Source: JBKQVT01 sp052139835 (GTDB lineage: Bacteria > Planctomycetota > Planctomycetia > Pirellulales > Thermoguttaceae). Taken from it: a DNA stretch of 8,755 bases. The position numbers were made by a program, and so were the translations under genes. Location of the stretch: assembly GCA_052139835.1 (NCBI GenBank), contig JBKQVT010000113.1, positions 1 to 8,755 of the forward strand, in the 5' to 3' direction. Shown one piece after another: positions 5,709-8,755 of this stretch (position 1 is its first letter; each line of letters begins with the position of its first letter). The notes under the pieces are model-generated. The model worked only from the letters and a program-made list of their open reading frames with translations, had not been told where the DNA came from and did not search any database.

Positions 5709-7208
5709 ATGAGCAAGCGGTTCGATTTCGTTGCGATGGCGTTGGGGACGATGACGGCGGGGTTGATATTCTGGGGGGTGTGCAGCCGTTTGGCGGCCCA
5801 AGATCAGCCGCCGCCCCCGCCGGTGCCCGGTGGGGAAGGCCCGGCCCTGGGGGCCGCGGACCCGAACGCCCCCGAAGTTCTTACGCGCGGACCAGTCCAT
5901 GAGGCATTCGCCGAGGTCGTCAATTACAATCCGAAGTCCGGGGAACTGGTGCCGAAACAACCGCCGGCGCCGATCGAAGAGATACCCCCCACGGAAAAGC
6001 CCGCCGGCAATTATAGCTGGATTCCCGGCTATTGGGCCTGGGAGGCGGAGCGCGACAATTACATTTGGATCAGCGGTGTCTGGCGGCAGCCGCCGCCGGG
6101 CACGACCTGGGTGCCCGGCTATTGGAGCCAGGCCGGCAACGGGTATCAATGGGTCAGCGGCTATTGGGGACCGGCCACGGTCGCCGGCGTCCGGCAGACC
6201 GTCGCGGCCGAGTATCTGCCTCCGCCGCCCCAGTCCGCGGAGGTGGGGCCAAACAGCCCCACCCCCGGTGAAGACTGGTTCTGGGTTCCGGGGTGCTGGC
6301 GGTGGGTGGGGGATCGCTACGTGTGGCGGCCGGGGCGTTGGGCCTTGGCCCAGGCCAACTGGATTTGGATCCCGGATCGTTACGTCTGGTCGCCCGCCGG
6401 ATACGTCTTCGTCCCCGGGCACTGGGACTACGTCCTGGATCAGCGTGGCATCGCGTTTTGCCCGGTCTATTACCGCAACCCGTATTACATTCCGCAGGGC
6501 TACTACTTCTCGCCGAGCATCTGCATCGAGGCCGGGGTGCTGCACGGCTACCTGTTCTGCCGGCCGGCCTGGGGCCACTACTACTTTGGCGACTACTACG
6601 ATCCGGCCTACGTGCGGTTCGGTTTCTCTCCCTGCTTTGGCATCGACGTCCGCTTCGGCTATGACCCGTTTTACGTCCATGATCGCTGGTATTACCGGCA
6701 CGATCCGATGTGGGAACGCCACCAGCGGGAGGACTACGAATATCGGCGCGGCCACCCCGACGCCCGGCCGCCGCACACCTACGCGCTGGCCGTGCGGTGG
6801 AACGGGGGACCGGGTGGGGTGAGGGTCAGCTTCGGCACGCCGATATCGCACATGGCGGCCGGGGGCCATGGGAACATGCGCATGGAACACGTCTCCCAGG
6901 AGCGGCGCCAGCAGATGGTCCGAGAGCAGCGGGAAACCCGCCAGGCCCAGGCCCAGCGCGGCAGGGCGGAGGAAAGGGCCCGCGCCGACAATCACGGCGG
7001 GATGCCGACCAAACCGGTGCGGACTTCGGCGGGGGTGGTAGCCAGGCCCGGAGGGACGCAACCCAAACCGGGAGGGACGCAACCCAAACCGGGAGGGACG
7101 CAACCCGGTGCCCGGCCCGCCGCCCCGGTCCTCGGCCGGCCCGCACAATCGACGACCCCCGCACGCGGGTCGTCCAACAACAAAGACAAAGACAAGAAGA
7201 ACAACTAG
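5709..7208 (+). CDS. Secreted WXXGXW-repeat (YXWQXGXW-type) protein
   Basis: The 499-residue product has an N-terminal export signal (about 1-30, hydrophobic core followed by RLAA), then a Pro-rich stretch. Two blocks of WXXGXW-like motifs follow. Block one is W104-W109, W120-W125, W134-W139 and W148-W153. Block two is W192-W197, W206-W211, a degenerate W220 copy, and a final FVPGHW at 234-239. Within blocks the step is mostly 14 residues. Next come a Tyr/Phe/Asp-rich region (about 253-345), a highly charged, probably helical stretch (about 391-427) and a disordered tail with three PGGTQPK units and a KDKDKKNN end. Proteins with these motifs are common in planctomycetes; the function is unknown and the aromatic motif may form a small beta-rich surface repeat (inference). 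The gene diverges from the phosphatase gene and is followed 61 nt later by an insertion sequence that leaves it intact. Confidence 0.8.
   Translation: MSKRFDFVAMALGTMTAGLIFWGVCSRLAAQDQPPPPPVPGGEGPALGAADPNAPEVLTRGPVHEAFAEVVNYNPKSGELVPKQPPAPIEEIPPTEKPAGNYSWIPGYWAWEAERDNYIWISGVWRQPPPGTTWVPGYWSQAGNGYQWVSGYWGPATVAGVRQTVAAEYLPPPPQSAEVGPNSPTPGEDWFWVPGCWRWVGDRYVWRPGRWALAQANWIWIPDRYVWSPAGYVFVPGHWDYVLDQRGIAFCPVYYRNPYYIPQGYYFSPSICIEAGVLHGYLFCRPAWGHYYFGDYYDPAYVRFGFSPCFGIDVRFGYDPFYVHDRWYYRHDPMWERHQREDYEYRRGHPDARPPHTYALAVRWNGGPGGVRVSFGTPISHMAAGGHGNMRMEHVSQERRQQMVREQRETRQAQAQRGRAEERARADNHGGMPTKPVRTSAGVVARPGGTQPKPGGTQPKPGGTQPGARPAAPVLGRPAQSTTPARGSSNNKDKDKKNN
7047..7109 (+). repeat. 21-bp tandem repeat encoding PGGTQPK
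   Basis: Three adjacent in-frame units share GGAGGGACGCAACCC. They encode PGGTQPK, PGGTQPK and PGGTQPG (residues 447-467). Near-identical DNA copies point to recent duplication or recurrent slippage in the disordered tail. Confidence 0.85.
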
Positions 7209-7211
7209 GAT

Positions 7212-7225
7212 CGCGGCACGCCGCG
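7212..7225 (+). terminator. Weak hairpin just after the WXXGXW stop codon
   Basis: CGCGG-CACG-CCGCG forms a 5-bp GC-only stem 4 nt after the TAG. No T-run follows, so it would at best be a non-canonical or 3'-stabilising structure. Confidence 0.3.
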
Positions 7226-7229
7226 TGGT

Positions 7230-7262
7230 GAGCCGGTAGCGAGCCAGTAGCGAGCCGGGGGG
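7230..7262. repeat. 11-bp tandem repeat before the insertion sequence
   Basis: The units GAGCCGGTAGC and GAGCCAGTAGC are followed by a partial GAGCCGG. They lie between the WXXGXW gene and the left end of the insertion sequence. Confidence 0.6.
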
Positions 7263-7269
7263 TTTATCT

Positions 7270-7289
7270 CTTAAGTTTACCCACATCTT
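7270..7289 (+). repeat. Left terminal inverted repeat of the insertion sequence
   Basis: CTTAAGTTTACCCACATCTT is the exact reverse complement of 8734-8753. The next outward base differs from its partner (T at 7269 against the complement of G at 8754). Confidence 0.9.
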
Positions 7290-7290
7290 C

Positions 7291-7299
7291 TGCTATACT
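7291..7299 (+). promoter_or_regulatory. Candidate extended -10 promoter for the transposase
   Basis: TG-C-TATACT is an extended -10 element matching TATAAT at 5 of 6 positions, directly inside the left inverted repeat. A weak -35 (TTAAGT, 7271-7276) would lie within the repeat at 17-nt spacing. Overlap of promoter and terminal repeat is common in insertion sequences and allows transposase binding to limit expression. Confidence 0.4.
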
Positions 7300-7351
7300 C
7301 CACCGGACGGAAAGGATTTCCCGGGCTCAGTTTAGCGAAAGGATGAGGGTC

Positions 7352-8746
7352 ATGGACGACCGGCAAGTGTTGGAGCGTAGTTTCGGCGAGCTGCATTTTG
7401 GTTCGGCGGAATTGGGCGATGTGCGCAGAACGCGGCGACTGGTGCAAGTGGCTGATCGAATGGTGAAACATCCCGGGGGTACGCTCCCGGACAAGCTCAG
7501 CGACCCCGCCGGTCTGAAAGGTCTGTACCGGCTGGCGGCCAGGGACGAGGTGACGCACGAGGCGGTGCTGGCGCCGTCGCGGGAGCGGACCTTGCGACTG
7601 GCGGCCGAGGCGTCCGGTACGGTCCTCCACATCCATGACGGCACGGAACTCGACTACAGCGGGTTGCACTCGCTGAAGGATTTGGGGCGGATCGGCGACG
7701 GGAACGGCCGCGGTTACCTGGTCCACAACACGCTCACCATCGTCGCCGAGACGCGGGAAGTCCTCGGCCTGGCCTACCAGAAGTTGATCAAGCGTCCGCA
7801 GGCCCCCAAGAAGGAAACGCGAAAGCAATGTCGCGAGCGTCCGGATCGCGAGTCGCGGATGTGGAAGCACGCCAGCAAGACCATTCCCGCGGCGCCGCCG
7901 GGCCGGCGCTGGGTGGAAGTCGCGGATCGGGGGGCCGATCTCCTGGAATTCATCGACTACCAGGAATCCGCCGTGAAATCGTACCTCGTGCGATCGAAGC
8001 ATAATCGCTGTATCGCCCTGGAAAACAGGGGAGAAACGAAGTTGCACGACTACGTGCGGGCCTTGCCCCCGACGGATACCAAGACGGTAGAGGTGCCCGC
8101 CACCACCAAGCATGCGGCGCGCGTCGCGACGGTCGGCATTGCCTGGGCGGAGGTCACGTTGTTGATTCCCCGGCAGCCGCGCGGCGAGGTTCGCGGGGTG
8201 CCGCTGAAAGCCTGGGTAATTTGCGTGCGGGAGATCAAGCCGCCCGAGGGTGTGGAGCCGGTGGAATGGATTCTGTTGACCAACGTACCGGTACGCAATG
8301 TGGAAGATGCGCGGGAACGGATTTTCTGGTACGAGTGTCGTTGGATCATCGAGGAGTATCACAAGGCGATGAAGACGGGGGCGAACATCGAGGATATGCA
8401 ATTCAGCAACGAGGAGCGATTGCAGCCGGTCATTGCGTTGCTGTCGGTGATCGCGCTGTTTTTATTGAACCTGCGTAACGCCAGCCGTCGACCGGACGCG
8501 CAGCAGCGCCCGGCGAGCGAACTGCTGCCGGTGGAATTTGTCACCGTGCTCGCCCTGTGGCGTTACAAGAAGATGCGAACTGATCTGACGGTGCACGAGT
8601 TCTACTACGCCCTGGCCCGGCTGGGCGGCCACCAGAACCGCAAGCACGATCATCCGCCCGGTTGGCTCATTTTGTGGCGCGGGTGGACCAAACTTCAAGC
8701 GATGGTTGACATTACGACCGCCTTCGAACGACAAAGATGTGGGTAA
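7352..8746 (+). CDS. IS4-family (Tn5-like) DDE transposase
   Basis: The 464-residue product is a full-length DDE transposase that would cut and rejoin the element's ends. An N-terminal domain (about 6-75, with SAELGDVRRTRRL) matches the Tn5-type DNA-binding region. The catalytic triad is visible: Asp96 in HIHDGTELDYS, Asp192 in EVADRGADL, and Glu334 within YECRWIIEEYHKAMKTG. That last segment carries the IS4 signature Y-(2)-R-(3)-E-(6)-K as Y327, R330, E334 and K341. A C-terminal PGWLILWRGWTKLQ stretch is also typical of Tn5 relatives. There is no frameshift or stop, so it appears active. The start at 7352 is preferred because AAAGGA lies 8 nt upstream; the in-frame ATG at 7343 has AGG directly against it and would add three residues. 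The TAA stop lies in the right inverted repeat. Confidence 0.9.
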   Translation: MDDRQVLERSFGELHFGSAELGDVRRTRRLVQVADRMVKHPGGTLPDKLSDPAGLKGLYRLAARDEVTHEAVLAPSRERTLRLAAEASGTVLHIHDGTELDYSGLHSLKDLGRIGDGNGRGYLVHNTLTIVAETREVLGLAYQKLIKRPQAPKKETRKQCRERPDRESRMWKHASKTIPAAPPGRRWVEVADRGADLLEFIDYQESAVKSYLVRSKHNRCIALENRGETKLHDYVRALPPTDTKTVEVPATTKHAARVATVGIAWAEVTLLIPRQPRGEVRGVPLKAWVICVREIKPPEGVEPVEWILLTNVPVRNVEDARERIFWYECRWIIEEYHKAMKTGANIEDMQFSNEERLQPVIALLSVIALFLLNLRNASRRPDAQQRPASELLPVEFVTVLALWRYKKMRTDLTVHEFYYALARLGGHQNRKHDHPPGWLILWRGWTKLQAMVDITTAFERQRCG

Positions 8747-8753
8747 ACTTAAG
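8734..8753 (-). repeat. Right terminal inverted repeat of the insertion sequence
   Basis: This is the exact reverse complement of 7270-7289. It contains the transposase stop codon (8744-8746), so the repeat is partly coding. Confidence 0.9.
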
Positions 8754-8755
8754 GG

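Larger units (their letters stand above)
7270..8753 (+). mobile_element. Complete IS4-family (Tn5/IS50-like) insertion sequence, 1484 bp
   Basis: Two 20-bp perfect inverted repeats bound one intact transposase gene that fills the element. The transposase stop codon lies within the right repeat. The two bases after the right end (GG) agree with a 9-bp target duplication reading GGTTTATCT at 7261-7269, but the window ends before this can be confirmed. The subgroup within the IS4 family is unresolved, and the outer ends could differ by one or two bases. Confidence 0.85.

Noticed and set aside
7277..8401. Long minus-strand open frame opposite the transposase
   Set aside because: It is antisense to a clearly recognisable DDE transposase and lacks family features; long antisense frames are expected in GC-rich genes.

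Overview
The window reads as chromosomal DNA from a GC-rich planctomycete, probably a Pirellulales-type lineage. This rests on gene content: a secreted prenyltransferase/squalene-cyclase-like repeat protein, a WXXGXW-repeat secreted protein, a Gly/Tyr-rich secreted TPR protein and an alkaline-phosphatase-superfamily protein, with long repeat-bearing intergenic spaces. The taxon is inferred from memory of such proteins, not from a marker gene.

Layout. Four genes lie on the minus strand. From right to left these are a phosphodiesterase/phosphatase-like protein (3792-5429), a secreted Gly-rich TPR protein (2279-3412), a secreted alpha/alpha-toroid protein (745-1881) and a single-pass membrane protein (113-745). 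The last two share a TAATG stop/start and are almost certainly translated together. The phosphatase and the plus-strand WXXGXW gene (5709-7208) diverge from 5430-5708. A complete IS4-family (Tn5-like) insertion sequence follows (7270-8753), with 20-bp perfect inverted repeats and an intact DDE transposase.

Non-coding structure is the most interesting part. Arrays with a 7-nt period flank the phosphatase gene on both sides (3678-3796 and 5459-5576). Each locus has two halves of opposite orientation, and a shorter array forms the last codons of the 113-745 gene. Inside the phosphatase gene, an 81-bp unit with 12-bp terminal inverted repeats and a REP-like hairpin is carried in frame as 27 extra codons, reminiscent of Rickettsia palindromic elements. 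The leader of the TPR gene (3454-3523) can form mutually exclusive or pseudoknotted helices.

How the genes work together is mostly unknown. Four of the six proteins are predicted to be exported or membrane-bound (toroid, its coupled membrane partner, TPR protein, WXXGXW protein), and the phosphatase has a hydrophobic segment, so an envelope-related neighbourhood is a reasonable inference. No defence system, CRISPR array, tRNA or rRNA was found.
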